Positions 53,854 to 62,277 of a stretch of 64,000 nucleotides of DNA are shown piece after piece; position 1 is the stretch's first letter; the number at the start of each line of letters is the position of its first letter. The position numbers were made by a program, and so were the translations under genes. Origin of the DNA: Gammaproteobacteria bacterium (lineage in GTDB: Bacteria; Pseudomonadota; Gammaproteobacteria; Pseudomonadales; Halieaceae); assembly GCA_030428835.1 (NCBI GenBank), contig JAUIEP010000012.1:1-64000 (forward strand), written 5' to 3'. The notes under the pieces are model-generated. The model was not told the origin of the DNA. It did no database searches and saw only the letters and a list, made by a program, of their open reading frames with translations.

Positions 53854-54657
53854 ATGGAGAAAACGAGTACGTCCCTGGTGGAAGACTTCCAGCGTTATTT
53901 CAATCTCGAACTCGCCTCGGATCCGGCCACGCTGGCCGATGTCTACCGCATCCGCTACCGCGTCTACTGCGAGGAATTCGAGTACGAGAACGCCGAGCGG
54001 TTTCCCGACGGACTCGAGACCGACGAGTACGACGGCATATCGCGCCATACCCTGGTCTCCCACACCGCCACCGGCATGCCCGCCGGCTGTGCCCGCCTCG
54101 TGCTGGTGGATGAAGACACCCTGATGCCCATGGAGGAGCACTGCGGCAGCGCGATCGACCAGGACATCCTGCGCGCCTACGACGGGCGCCGCGATTCGAT
54201 CTGCGAATTTTCCCGGCTGGGAGTGGACGGTGCGTTTCGCCGCCGCGCGGGGGAGAAGGCCTCCCGTTTCGGTGAGATCGACGCGATCAACTGCAGCCAC
54301 CGGGAGCAGCGCACCTTTTCCCTGATTGCCGTGGCCACGATTCTCTCGGGGCTCGCCCTGTCAGAGGTGCTCGAGCGCACCCACTGTTTCGCGATGATGG
54401 AGCCGTTCCTGCCGCGCCTGCTCAAGCGCTCGGGGTTGATCGTGCACCTGGCCGGTGACGAGGTCGACTACCACGGCCTGCGCAGCCCCTACTACTGGGA
54501 GACCCGCGAGATGGTTTCCGGCATGGTCGACGACCTGCACGAGTTCTACGAGCACATCCGCACCTCCTTCGAGCAGGGCAACCCGGTGTCCGCCGCCCTG
54601 AACGAGGGTGCGAACGGCCAGCCGGACGTGCGCATCGCCCCGGATTCCATTCCCTGA
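53854..54657 (+). CDS. PEP-CTERM/exosortase-associated acyltransferase (FeeM-like N-acyl amino acid synthase), copy 1
   Basis: 267 aa from ATG 53854 (a GTG at 53845 in frame is possible; GGTGAG gives spacing for the ATG). GNAT/LuxI-like fold: FNLELASDPATLADVYRIRYRVYCEEFEYE matches the substrate-binding entry of N-acyl amino acid synthases, then ETDEYDGISRHTLVSH, PAGCARLVLVD, and a conserved core ICEFSRLGVDGAFRRR. It would join a long acyl chain (from acyl-ACP) to an amino acid. Tandem with a paralogue at 54912; both precede the ThiF-nitroreductase gene. Confidence 0.9.
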   Translation: MEKTSTSLVEDFQRYFNLELASDPATLADVYRIRYRVYCEEFEYENAERFPDGLETDEYDGISRHTLVSHTATGMPAGCARLVLVDEDTLMPMEEHCGSAIDQDILRAYDGRRDSICEFSRLGVDGAFRRRAGEKASRFGEIDAINCSHREQRTFSLIAVATILSGLALSEVLERTHCFAMMEPFLPRLLKRSGLIVHLAGDEVDYHGLRSPYYWETREMVSGMVDDLHEFYEHIRTSFEQGNPVSAALNEGANGQPDVRIAPDSIP

Positions 54658-54770
54658 AGCCCGGCAATATGTAGTACGGATTCGCGGGTTAGTTCCCCGC
54701 CGTCCGCAATTATTTTCCACGCGCCGCCCCGATGCCTGAAAGTCTGTATTTTCAGGGCGAAATCGCTGAT

Positions 54771-54799
54771 TTGACTTTACTCCACACGGGCTAGGCTTT
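54771..54799 (+). promoter_or_regulatory. Candidate sigma-70 promoter before the second acyltransferase gene
   Basis: TTGACT at 54771 with a following TAGGCT at 54792 (15-bp spacing) or tttact-like hexamers further on. The hexamers are only partly consensus. An inverted pair CCTGAAA/TTTCAGG (54735-54756) lies just upstream and could be a terminator for copy 1 or an operator. Confidence 0.3.
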
Positions 54800-54911
54800 A
54801 CTGTTGCGCATAGGGGTAGTGTGAATTAATCACGCGGTCATAAATGCTCGGTACTGTTGGCTACCAGCGGCTGTGTCAGTACCTGTTTAGGGGAACCCGA
54901 GTACATCTCGA

Positions 54912-55703
54912 GTGGCAGAATTTCACCGTTATTGCAATCTCTCTCTAGCGAATTCTCCCGGTCAGCTGGATGACGTATTCCGCATCCGCTACAGGGTCTA
55001 TTGCGAGGAATTCGGCTACGAGGATCCGGAAAACCATCCCCATGGGCTGGAATCCGACGAATTCGACGCCTTTTCCCGGCACACACTGGTGACGCACGCG
55101 GCGAGCGGCGTGCCCGCCGGCTGCGCCCGCCTTGTGTTAGCGGACGAGGAGCGGGAACTGCCGATGGAGCGGTTCTGTGGCGCCGCCATCGATGACGACC
55201 TCCTGCGCGCCTTCGACGGCTGTCGCGAGACTATCTGCGAATTTTCGCGCCTGGGCGTCGACGGCGCCTTCCGCAGGAAGACCGGTGAGAGAGTCTCCCG
55301 GTTCGGTGAGATCCGCGGCATCGACTGGAGCCGCCTCGAGCGGCACAAATTTTCCTCGCAACTCGCCATCTCCACCATCCTGTCGGGGCTCGCCCTGTCC
55401 GAGGTCCTCGAGCGTACCCACTGCTTCGCCATGATGGAGCCCTTCCTGCCGCGCCTGCTGCGCCGCTCCGGGCTGGTCGTGCACAAGGCCGGTGACGAGA
55501 TCGACTACCACGGCCTGCGCCGTCCCTACTACTGGGAGACGTGCGAGATGGTGTCGGGGCTGGTGGAGGAGCTGCAGGAGTTCTACCAGCATATTCGCGA
55601 TGCCTTCGCGGAAAACGAGCCTGTCCTCGCGGAGCTGAACACGACCTCCGCGGGGTTGCCGGACGTACGCATCGGCGACGCACTCCTGGCGGGCGCCAGC
55701 TAG
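54912..55703 (+). CDS. PEP-CTERM/exosortase-associated acyltransferase (FeeM-like), copy 2
   Basis: 263 aa from GTG 54912; the sequence is alignable with copy 1 from the first residues (MAEFHRYCNLSLANSPGQLDDVFRIRYRVYCEEFGYE), so this start is right although the ribosome-binding site is weak. Long stretches are shared with copy 1 (ALSEVLERTHCFAMMEPFLPRLL, DYHGLR-PYYWET), so it is a recent tandem duplicate, diverged mostly in the acyl/amino acid pocket region (residues ~60-130 and the C-terminus). Different substrate range is likely. Confidence 0.9.
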   Translation: MAEFHRYCNLSLANSPGQLDDVFRIRYRVYCEEFGYEDPENHPHGLESDEFDAFSRHTLVTHAASGVPAGCARLVLADEERELPMERFCGAAIDDDLLRAFDGCRETICEFSRLGVDGAFRRKTGERVSRFGEIRGIDWSRLERHKFSSQLAISTILSGLALSEVLERTHCFAMMEPFLPRLLRRSGLVVHKAGDEIDYHGLRRPYYWETCEMVSGLVEELQEFYQHIRDAFAENEPVLAELNTTSAGLPDVRIGDALLAGAS

Positions 55704-55845
55704 CCAGTCCCGCGCTATCCACTCACCACTATCCGGTGGCCAGCTTGTAAAGCCGGTGGGCGCTGCATACTATTGTCGGGTCCCTTCGGGCCGTGTTGGT
55801 CCTTAAAGGAGCATCGGGGCTAGCACGCTGTCACAGGGGAGCAGA

Positions 55846-57807
55846 GTGTCGGGCATGTCCTTCGACTATCAAGAAGCCTTTTCGCGCAACCTGGGCTGGG
55901 TGACTCTCGCCGAGCAGGAGCGGTTGCGGGGTTTTCGCGTCGCTATCGCCGGTCTGGGGGGGGTCGGGGGCAGTCACCTGACGACGCTCTCGCGCCTCGG
56001 GATCGGGGCGTTCAATATCGCGGACTACGATCGCTTCGAACTGCCCAACTTCAATCGCCAGGCGGGAGCCAACGTCAACACGCTGGGCCGCGAAAAACTC
56101 GACGTCATGAGCGCGGCCGCGAGAGCCATCAACCCCCATATCGACATCCGGCGGTTCCCCGAGGGTGTGACGGAAGACAACCTCGACGACTTTCTCGAAG
56201 GTGTCGATATCTATGTCGATTCGCTTGATTTTTTCGCCCTCGATATCCGCGCCCGCGTGTTCGCGGCATGCCGTGAGAAGGCTATCCCCGCGGTTACCGC
56301 CGCACCCCTTGGCATGGGTTCGGCCCTGTTGTGTTTCATGCCCGACGGCATGAGTTTCGAGCAGTATTTCCGGCTGGACGGGCAGCCCCCCCAGGAAAAG
56401 GCGCTGCGCTTCATGCTGGGGCTTGCACCGTCTTCCCAGCACATGGGCTACATGGTGCAGGACGCCATCGACATGGCGGCAAAGAAGGGCCCCTCAACGG
56501 CGATGGGCTGTGAGCTCTGCGCGGGTTTTGCCGGCACCTACGTGCTGAAGATACTCCTGGGGCGCGGCGAGGTGTTCGCCGCGCCCTACGGCGTTCACTT
56601 CGATGCCTACCATAACCGGGTGACCACCACATGGCGGCCGTGGGGCAATAACAATCCGCTGCAGCGCATCGGCCTTGCGATTGCGCGCAAGCGTGTCATG
56701 GGCGGCGGTGCCGGGGAACCCTCGCCGCCGCGCGAACGCGCGGTGGAACGCGTGCTCGACCTCGCGCGGTGGGCACCGAGCGGCGACAACGAACAGCCCT
56801 GGCGCTTTGAGATCACCTCGGATACCACGTTCACAGTGCATGGCCACGACACGCGCGACTGGTGTGTGTATGACCTCGACGGCACTTCCAGCCAGATCGC
56901 CATCGGCGCCATGCTGGCGACCGCCGCGATAGCCGCGAGCGGCGAGGGATTGCGCCTCGACTGGCAGTTGCGCGCCGGCGCGCCCGAGGAAAAACCGCTT
57001 GTCGACGCAACGCTCACACCGGATGGCGACATCCGGCCCGATTCCCTGTTGCCGTTTATCACCGAGCGCACGACACAGCGCCTGCCGTTCACGCAGCGAC
57101 CCCTGAGTCCCGGCCACAAGGCGCAACTCGAGGCGGCGGTGGGGGAGGGCTACCGCGTGCTCTGGCTGGAGGGCGAACAGCGCAAGCGGGTGGCGAAGCT
57201 GTTGTTTCACAACGCGCACATCCGCCTGAGTACGCCCGAGGCCCACGCGGTGCACCAGCGCAACATCGAGTGGGGGGCGCGCTTCAGCGAGGATCGCCTG
57301 CCCGAGTTCGCGCTCGGCATCGACGCGCCCACACGCAAGGTCATGCGCTTTGCGCTCGGCAGCTGGCAGCGTGTGCAGTTCCTCAACCGCTTCTTTGCCG
57401 GCACCTGGTTGCCGCGATTACAAATGGACCTGCGCACCGGGCGCAACTGTGCCGCCCATTTCGTCATTCTGGCGGAGCGCGCGCCGCAGGGTATCGCGGA
57501 CTATTTCGCCGCCGGCGCGGCGATGCAGCGCTTCTGGCTGCGCGCGACAGCGCTCGGCCTGCAGTTCCAGCCCGAGATGACCCCGCTGATTTTCTCCCGC
57601 TACGTGCGCGAGGGACTGCGCTTCACCGTGGTTGCGGCCGAGCAGGAACTGGCAGGCAAGCTGGCGAACGACTTCAACAAGCTGGTCCCGGACGACCACG
57701 AACCCGCCCAACGCGTTTATATGGGCCGCGTCGGGTTCGGACCGACGCCCACCTCCCGCTCCATTCGCCCACCGCTGGAAAAGCTCCTGGTGCAGCCGGG
57801 CGGATGA
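55846..57807 (+). CDS. ThiF/E1-like adenylyltransferase fused to a nitroreductase-like domain
   Basis: 653 aa from GTG 55846, which has GGGGAG at good spacing (ATG 55855 is an alternative). N-terminal ~270 residues are an E1/ThiF domain: nucleotide loop VAIAGLGGVGGSHL (residues 33-46), the aspartate strand NIADYDRFELPNFNRQAG with the N-x-x-RQ pair, and no zinc CxxC pairs. C-terminal ~350 residues are nitroreductase-like: LARWAPSGDNEQPWRFEI (FMN site). This combined layout is known from the mycobacterial Rv1355c/MoeY group. Expected chemistry: carboxylate activation by AMP followed by flavin redox. The next gene starts within its stop (ATGA). Confidence 0.9.
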   Translation: MSGMSFDYQEAFSRNLGWVTLAEQERLRGFRVAIAGLGGVGGSHLTTLSRLGIGAFNIADYDRFELPNFNRQAGANVNTLGREKLDVMSAAARAINPHIDIRRFPEGVTEDNLDDFLEGVDIYVDSLDFFALDIRARVFAACREKAIPAVTAAPLGMGSALLCFMPDGMSFEQYFRLDGQPPQEKALRFMLGLAPSSQHMGYMVQDAIDMAAKKGPSTAMGCELCAGFAGTYVLKILLGRGEVFAAPYGVHFDAYHNRVTTTWRPWGNNNPLQRIGLAIARKRVMGGGAGEPSPPRERAVERVLDLARWAPSGDNEQPWRFEITSDTTFTVHGHDTRDWCVYDLDGTSSQIAIGAMLATAAIAASGEGLRLDWQLRAGAPEEKPLVDATLTPDGDIRPDSLLPFITERTTQRLPFTQRPLSPGHKAQLEAAVGEGYRVLWLEGEQRKRVAKLLFHNAHIRLSTPEAHAVHQRNIEWGARFSEDRLPEFALGIDAPTRKVMRFALGSWQRVQFLNRFFAGTWLPRLQMDLRTGRNCAAHFVILAERAPQGIADYFAAGAAMQRFWLRATALGLQFQPEMTPLIFSRYVREGLRFTVVAAEQELAGKLANDFNKLVPDDHEPAQRVYMGRVGFGPTPTSRSIRPPLEKLLVQPGG

Positions 57808-59069
57808 CCAAGCCGTCGGGAAGGGGCGGCCCGCGCCTGCTCGTATTCTCCGAAGCCGTCACACTGGCCCACATCGCGCGACCCTACGCCCTGGGCGCGG
57901 AACTCGCCCAGGCCGGCTGCGATGTGCACCTCGCGCGGCACCCGCGTTACGACCAACTGTTGGGCAACGCGCTGCCGCAGCGCCACGCGATCCACTCCAT
58001 CAGCCCCGGGGCGTTCACAGGCGCGCTCGCGCGCGGCGCCCCCCTGTACGACCTGCAGACGCTGCAGTCCTATGTTGAAGACGACCTGCGGGTAATCGCC
58101 GAGGTCGGGCCGGACGCAATACTGGGTGACTTCCGGCTGTCCCTCGCCGTCAGCGCCGCGGTCGCGGGCGTGCCGTACCTGGCCATCGCCAACGCCTACT
58201 GGTCACCCTATTGCCGCCAGCGTTATCCCGTGCCCGAGTTGCCCTTCGTCAGGGTGCTGGGGCCGGCGGCCGGGCAGTTGCTGTTCGACGCGGTGCGGCC
58301 GTTCGCCTTCGCACTGCACTGCCTGCCGATGCACCGCCTGCGGCGGCACTACGGACTGCCCAGCCTCGGCGCCGACCTGAACCGCGTGTACACCCACGGC
58401 GACTACACCCTCTATGCCGACGCGCCGGGCCTGTTCAGCATGCGCGCGCTGCCGGCCGCTCATCGCTTCATCGGCCCGGTGAACTGGTCGCCGGAGGTCG
58501 CGCCGCCGCCGTGGTGGCACGAGGTGCCGGCCGCCACGCGATGCGTCTATGTCACGCTCGGCAGTTCGGGGCGGGCCGACCTGCTGCCGACGGTGCTCGC
58601 GGCGCTCGCCGAACTGGATGCCACGGCGCTCGTGTCGACGGCGGGGGCGCCATTGCCCGCCGACCTGCCGGACAATGTCTATGCGGCGCCCTACCTGCCC
58701 GGCGCCGACGCCGTTGCGCGCGCGGACGTCGTGTTGTGCAACGGCGGCAGCCCGACCAGCCAGCAGGCTCTCCTGCACGGCGTGCCCGTGCTCGGCCTGC
58801 CGGGCAATCTCGACCAGTACCTCAACATGTCCGCTGTGGTGCGCGCGGGTGCGGGGCGGATGCTGCGTTCCGGCAGGCTTCGCGCCGATGAACTGGCACG
58901 CCAGTTGCGTGGCCTGCTTGACGATACGGGCAGCCGCGCCGCCGCGGGCAGGCTCGCCGCCTCCTGGCGCGCGCTCGACCCGGCCGCCGCCTGCGGCGAG
59001 GTCCTGCGCGAGGCCCTCGGCCGCGGTACGGTGGCGCATGCGACGCCCGGCACGGAGGTCTACCGATGA
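57804..59069 (+). CDS. GT1-type (UGT/MGT) glycosyltransferase
   Basis: 421 aa from ATG 57804, overlapping the previous stop. GT-B fold: N-terminal LLVFSEAVTLAHIARPYALGAELAQAG, mid-part YTLYADAPGLFSMRALPAAHRFIGPVNW, C-terminal VYVTLGSSG and the donor-binding region VLCNGGSPTSQQALLHGVPVLGLPGNLDQYLN. The usual HGG of the donor site reads NGG here. It should move an activated sugar onto a small, probably lipophilic acceptor. Sandwiched between the ThiF-nitroreductase and the RND exporter in an overlapping operon. Confidence 0.88.
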   Translation: MTKPSGRGGPRLLVFSEAVTLAHIARPYALGAELAQAGCDVHLARHPRYDQLLGNALPQRHAIHSISPGAFTGALARGAPLYDLQTLQSYVEDDLRVIAEVGPDAILGDFRLSLAVSAAVAGVPYLAIANAYWSPYCRQRYPVPELPFVRVLGPAAGQLLFDAVRPFAFALHCLPMHRLRRHYGLPSLGADLNRVYTHGDYTLYADAPGLFSMRALPAAHRFIGPVNWSPEVAPPPWWHEVPAATRCVYVTLGSSGRADLLPTVLAALAELDATALVSTAGAPLPADLPDNVYAAPYLPGADAVARADVVLCNGGSPTSQQALLHGVPVLGLPGNLDQYLNMSAVVRAGAGRMLRSGRLRADELARQLRGLLDDTGSRAAAGRLAASWRALDPAAACGEVLREALGRGTVAHATPGTEVYR

Positions 59070-61366
59070 CCGCGCGGCGCGACCTGCCCGACCTGTTGGT
59101 GCGGCGGGCGTACCTCATCGCGGCGTTCAACCTGGCGCTGCTGGCGCTGGTCGCCCTCGGCGCCGGCCAACTGGAGGTGCACGCCGGGATCAGGGTGTTG
59201 TTCAGCGCGGATGACCCCAACCTGCTCGCCGAGATCCACATAGAGGAGACCTACGGCAAGGAGGACAACATCCTGGTCGTCGTGGATGGCGGGGAGCGCA
59301 CGCTGTTCCGCCCCGGCGGACTGCGACTGCTCGACACACTGACCACACAGGCGTGGCAGATTCCGCACTCCCGCCGCGTCGATTCACTGGTCAACTACCT
59401 GCACACCCAGGTGGACGGCGACGACCTGATGATCGAGGCGCTGGTGCCGGATGTCACGGCGCTGGACGCCCCCGCCATCGAGCGTGTGCGCAGCATCGCG
59501 CTCGCGCAGCGGACGCTGGTCGGCCGGCTGGTATCGGCCGACGGCCACACCGCCGCGGTCAACATCAGCCTGAACCTCGATGAGGCCGGCAAGGCGCAGG
59601 CGCTCGCCGAAGCGGTGCAGGCCGCGCGCGAACTGGTGGCGGCGGCGGCCGCGGAACACCCGGACGTCGAGTTGCACCTGGCGGGTCTTGCGCTTACCGA
59701 ACAGACGCTGGCGGAGGTGACGGCAACGGACGGCGCGTCGCTCATCCCGTTGCTGTTCGTCATTGTGCTCGTGACTGCCGCGCTGTTCCTGCGTTCGCTG
59801 CTCGCCGCGCTGTGTACCCTCGTGACCGTGCTTCTCAGTATCGCGGTGGGCATGGGAGTTGCCGGCTGGCTGGGTTACGGTATCAACAGCGTCAGCGTAT
59901 CGGCGCCCACGATCATCGTGACGCTGGCGGTGGCCGACTGTATTCACCTGCTCAGCGCCTTCCTCGCGCGGTTGCGCGCGGGGGATGACCGGCGCGCCGC
60001 GCTGCTTGCGAGCCTGCGGCACAAGCTGTACCCGATCGTCCTCACCAGCGTCACGACCGCCGTCGGTTTCCTCAGCATGAACTTCAGTGACTCGCCCCCG
60101 TTCGGCCAACTCGGCACGATCTCCGCCGCGGGTGTCCTCGGCGCCCTGTGGGTCACTCTCGGCGTGTTGCCCGCGCTGCTGTTATTGCTGCCGTTCCGCG
60201 CCGCGGCGGGCGCCGGGCGGGGCTGGCAAATGCGCTGGCTCGCGGACTGGGTGACGCGGCACAGTGCGCTCGTACTCGTCGTGGGGGGCGTCGTGATCGC
60301 GGTGTTAGTCAGCATTATCCCGCGCATGGAACTGAACGATGACCCGGCCGGCTATTTCTCGGAGGATATCGCGCTCACGCGAGCTCTCGCCGTCGTTGAA
60401 GAAGAGCTGGCCGGTACCCAGCATGTCTACTTTTCCCTCGATTCGGGGGAGCCCGAGGGCGTCGCCGACCCCGCCTTCCTCGAACGCGTGGCCCGGTTCG
60501 TCGCGTGGTTGCGCGCACAGCCGGAGGTGACCAACGTCGACGCCTTTACCGACACCCTGCAGCGTCTCAACCAGGTGATGCACGGGGATGATCCGGACTG
60601 GTACAGGTTGCCCGATTCGCGCGAGCTGGCCGCCCAGTACCTGTTGTTGTACGAGATTTCCGTGCCCTATGGCCAGGACGTTACCTACCAGGTGAGCACG
60701 GACAAGTCGTCGCTCAAGGTGTCGGTCGTGCTGCATAACCAGAAATCACGCGTCGTCGACTTCGAGCGGCGCGCACGCGAGTGGCTGGCGGCGCACGCGC
60801 CGCAACAGGTTACACGCGGAGCGGGCCACGCCGTGAGTTTTGCCAGCGTCGGGCTGCGCAATATCTACAGCATGCTGTACGGCGCGGCGTTCGCGATTGC
60901 GCTGGTTTCGCTGTGCCTGCTGCTGGCGTTTCGCTCGCTGCGCTTCGGCGTCGTGAGCGTGGTTCCCAACCTGTTTCCGGCCCTGCTGGCGCTGGGGCTG
61001 TGGAGCGCGTTCGTGCAGGAGGTGAACATGGCGGCCTCGGTCGTCTTCGCGGCCACCCTCGGCATCGTCGTGGACGACACCACGCACCTGCTGGTCGCCT
61101 ACCGCGAAGCGCGCCTGCGCGCGGGATTGACCGCGGTCGAGGCGCTGCGCGCGACCTACGCCAGTGTGGGGCAGGCGCTGGTGACCACCAGTCTCGCGCT
61201 CGCCGCGGGTTTCGCGGTGCTCACGCAGTCCGACTTTTCCGTCAATGCCACCAGCGGCAGCCTGATGGCCATGACCATTCTCATCGCGCTGCTCATGGAC
61301 CTGTTGTTCGTGCCGGCGCTGTTGCTGCGCATCGATCGCTGGCTGGTGCCCGCGCGCCCCGGTTGA
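59066..61366 (+). CDS. RND/MMPL-family exporter
   Basis: 766 aa from ATG 59066, overlapping the glycosyltransferase stop (ATGA). Two-fold symmetric RND protein: N-terminal helix, large extracytoplasmic loop (starting VRVLFSADDPNL type GIRVLFSADDPNLLAEIHIEETYG), five-six helices (LIPLLFVIVLVTAALFLRSLLAAL, TIIVTLAVADCIHLLSAFLARL, SVTTAVGFLSMNFS), and a repeat of this pattern in the C-terminal half (TLGIVVDDTTHLLVAYREARL, QALVTTSLALAAGFAVL). Members export lipids and other hydrophobic compounds. Presumed transporter for the product of the adjacent genes. Confidence 0.92.
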   Translation: MTARRDLPDLLVRRAYLIAAFNLALLALVALGAGQLEVHAGIRVLFSADDPNLLAEIHIEETYGKEDNILVVVDGGERTLFRPGGLRLLDTLTTQAWQIPHSRRVDSLVNYLHTQVDGDDLMIEALVPDVTALDAPAIERVRSIALAQRTLVGRLVSADGHTAAVNISLNLDEAGKAQALAEAVQAARELVAAAAAEHPDVELHLAGLALTEQTLAEVTATDGASLIPLLFVIVLVTAALFLRSLLAALCTLVTVLLSIAVGMGVAGWLGYGINSVSVSAPTIIVTLAVADCIHLLSAFLARLRAGDDRRAALLASLRHKLYPIVLTSVTTAVGFLSMNFSDSPPFGQLGTISAAGVLGALWVTLGVLPALLLLLPFRAAAGAGRGWQMRWLADWVTRHSALVLVVGGVVIAVLVSIIPRMELNDDPAGYFSEDIALTRALAVVEEELAGTQHVYFSLDSGEPEGVADPAFLERVARFVAWLRAQPEVTNVDAFTDTLQRLNQVMHGDDPDWYRLPDSRELAAQYLLLYEISVPYGQDVTYQVSTDKSSLKVSVVLHNQKSRVVDFERRAREWLAAHAPQQVTRGAGHAVSFASVGLRNIYSMLYGAAFAIALVSLCLLLAFRSLRFGVVSVVPNLFPALLALGLWSAFVQEVNMAASVVFAATLGIVVDDTTHLLVAYREARLRAGLTAVEALRATYASVGQALVTTSLALAAGFAVLTQSDFSVNATSGSLMAMTILIALLMDLLFVPALLLRIDRWLVPARPG

Positions 61367-62272
61367 TCAGGCGGGCCTGCGCCACAGTACCGAGGGTTCC
61401 ATCGCCGACGGCAGGAAGTAGCCGAACAATGCCCAGAACAGCAGTTGCGGTCGCCGCGCGACGATGCCTGCCGCGTCTGGGGCGAGGGCCGCGTCCAGGT
61501 TGTGGCCGTGGGCGCGGTTGAACTCGTCGAGGAAGCGGTAGTTGGAGAAGGGCATGAAGGTGTCCATGTAGGAGCGTCGCCGTGTCTGCACCAGTTCCAG
61601 GCCGAGTTCCAGGCCCACGTCGATCAGGCTCTGCTGCGTCAGGATCACCCGGTGAAAAGGCTGGTGCAGGCGCATGATGTGCGGCGTGAGGTCCGCCATG
61701 TCGTCCACGCCCTGTGCGTCCGCGGTGCCGACATAGAGCAGTCCGCCCGGCCGCGTCAGCTCGAGGCACTCGCGCATCATCGCTTTGGGGCTGTCCACGT
61801 GTTCGATGACATCGTTGGCTATCACGCAGTCGTAGCCGCCCTCCGGCGGTTCGGGTCGCGCGGCGTACTCGCGCACGAAGGGGTCGTAGCCGGTGATATT
61901 GTTGAAGCCCTGTTCGCCCAGGAACCGGAGGAAGACGGCGTTGCCGCAACCGAAGTCGAGGATGCTGTCAGCGCTCGACACTCCGTGGGCCGTGAGCCGC
62001 CCCAGCAGGTTGCGATACGTCCCGCGCGCGAAGATGTCCAGCGTGCGGTCGCGGTTCAAGGGATAATCACTGTAAATGTCCGCCATGTCCACCGGGTCCA
62101 TCGCATGCAGCGCGCGGCACCCGGGGCAGCGCCAGATGCGGAACACCTCGCCCTTGAAGCGCTCGGTATTGCCGCGCACGGTACCGCAGTGCGCACTCTC
62201 GACGGGGTCCGCCACGTGGCCGCAGACCAGGCAGGTCATGGCGTCGCTCTGGCGGTCTGTCGCATCTTGCAT
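61367..62272 (-). CDS. SAM-dependent methyltransferase with N-terminal zinc ribbon
   Basis: 301 aa from ATG 62272; the track's extra leader is not conserved. An N-terminal ribbon has two Cys pairs (TCLVCG, RCPGCRALH). Class I methyltransferase core: ILDFGCGNAVFLRFLGEQGF, then CVIANDVIEHVDSPKAMMRECLELTRPGGLLYVGT and a later HQPFHRVILTQQSLIDVGLELG. Resembles the methyltransferase type 11 proteins found in glycan and secondary-metabolite clusters. It follows the GMC oxidoreductase by 5 bp in the same transcript and converges with the RND exporter (stop codons adjacent). Confidence 0.9.
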   Translation of the reverse strand: MQDATDRQSDAMTCLVCGHVADPVESAHCGTVRGNTERFKGEVFRIWRCPGCRALHAMDPVDMADIYSDYPLNRDRTLDIFARGTYRNLLGRLTAHGVSSADSILDFGCGNAVFLRFLGEQGFNNITGYDPFVREYAARPEPPEGGYDCVIANDVIEHVDSPKAMMRECLELTRPGGLLYVGTADAQGVDDMADLTPHIMRLHQPFHRVILTQQSLIDVGLELGLELVQTRRRSYMDTFMPFSNYRFLDEFNRAHGHNLDAALAPDAAGIVARRPQLLFWALFGYFLPSAMEPSVLWRRPA

Positions 62273-62277
62273 CGTTG

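Noticed and set aside
55846-61366. Thiazole/oxazole-modified peptide (TOMM) cluster
   Set aside because: An E1-like and a nitroreductase domain are present, but there is no YcaO gene and no recognisable precursor peptide in the window.
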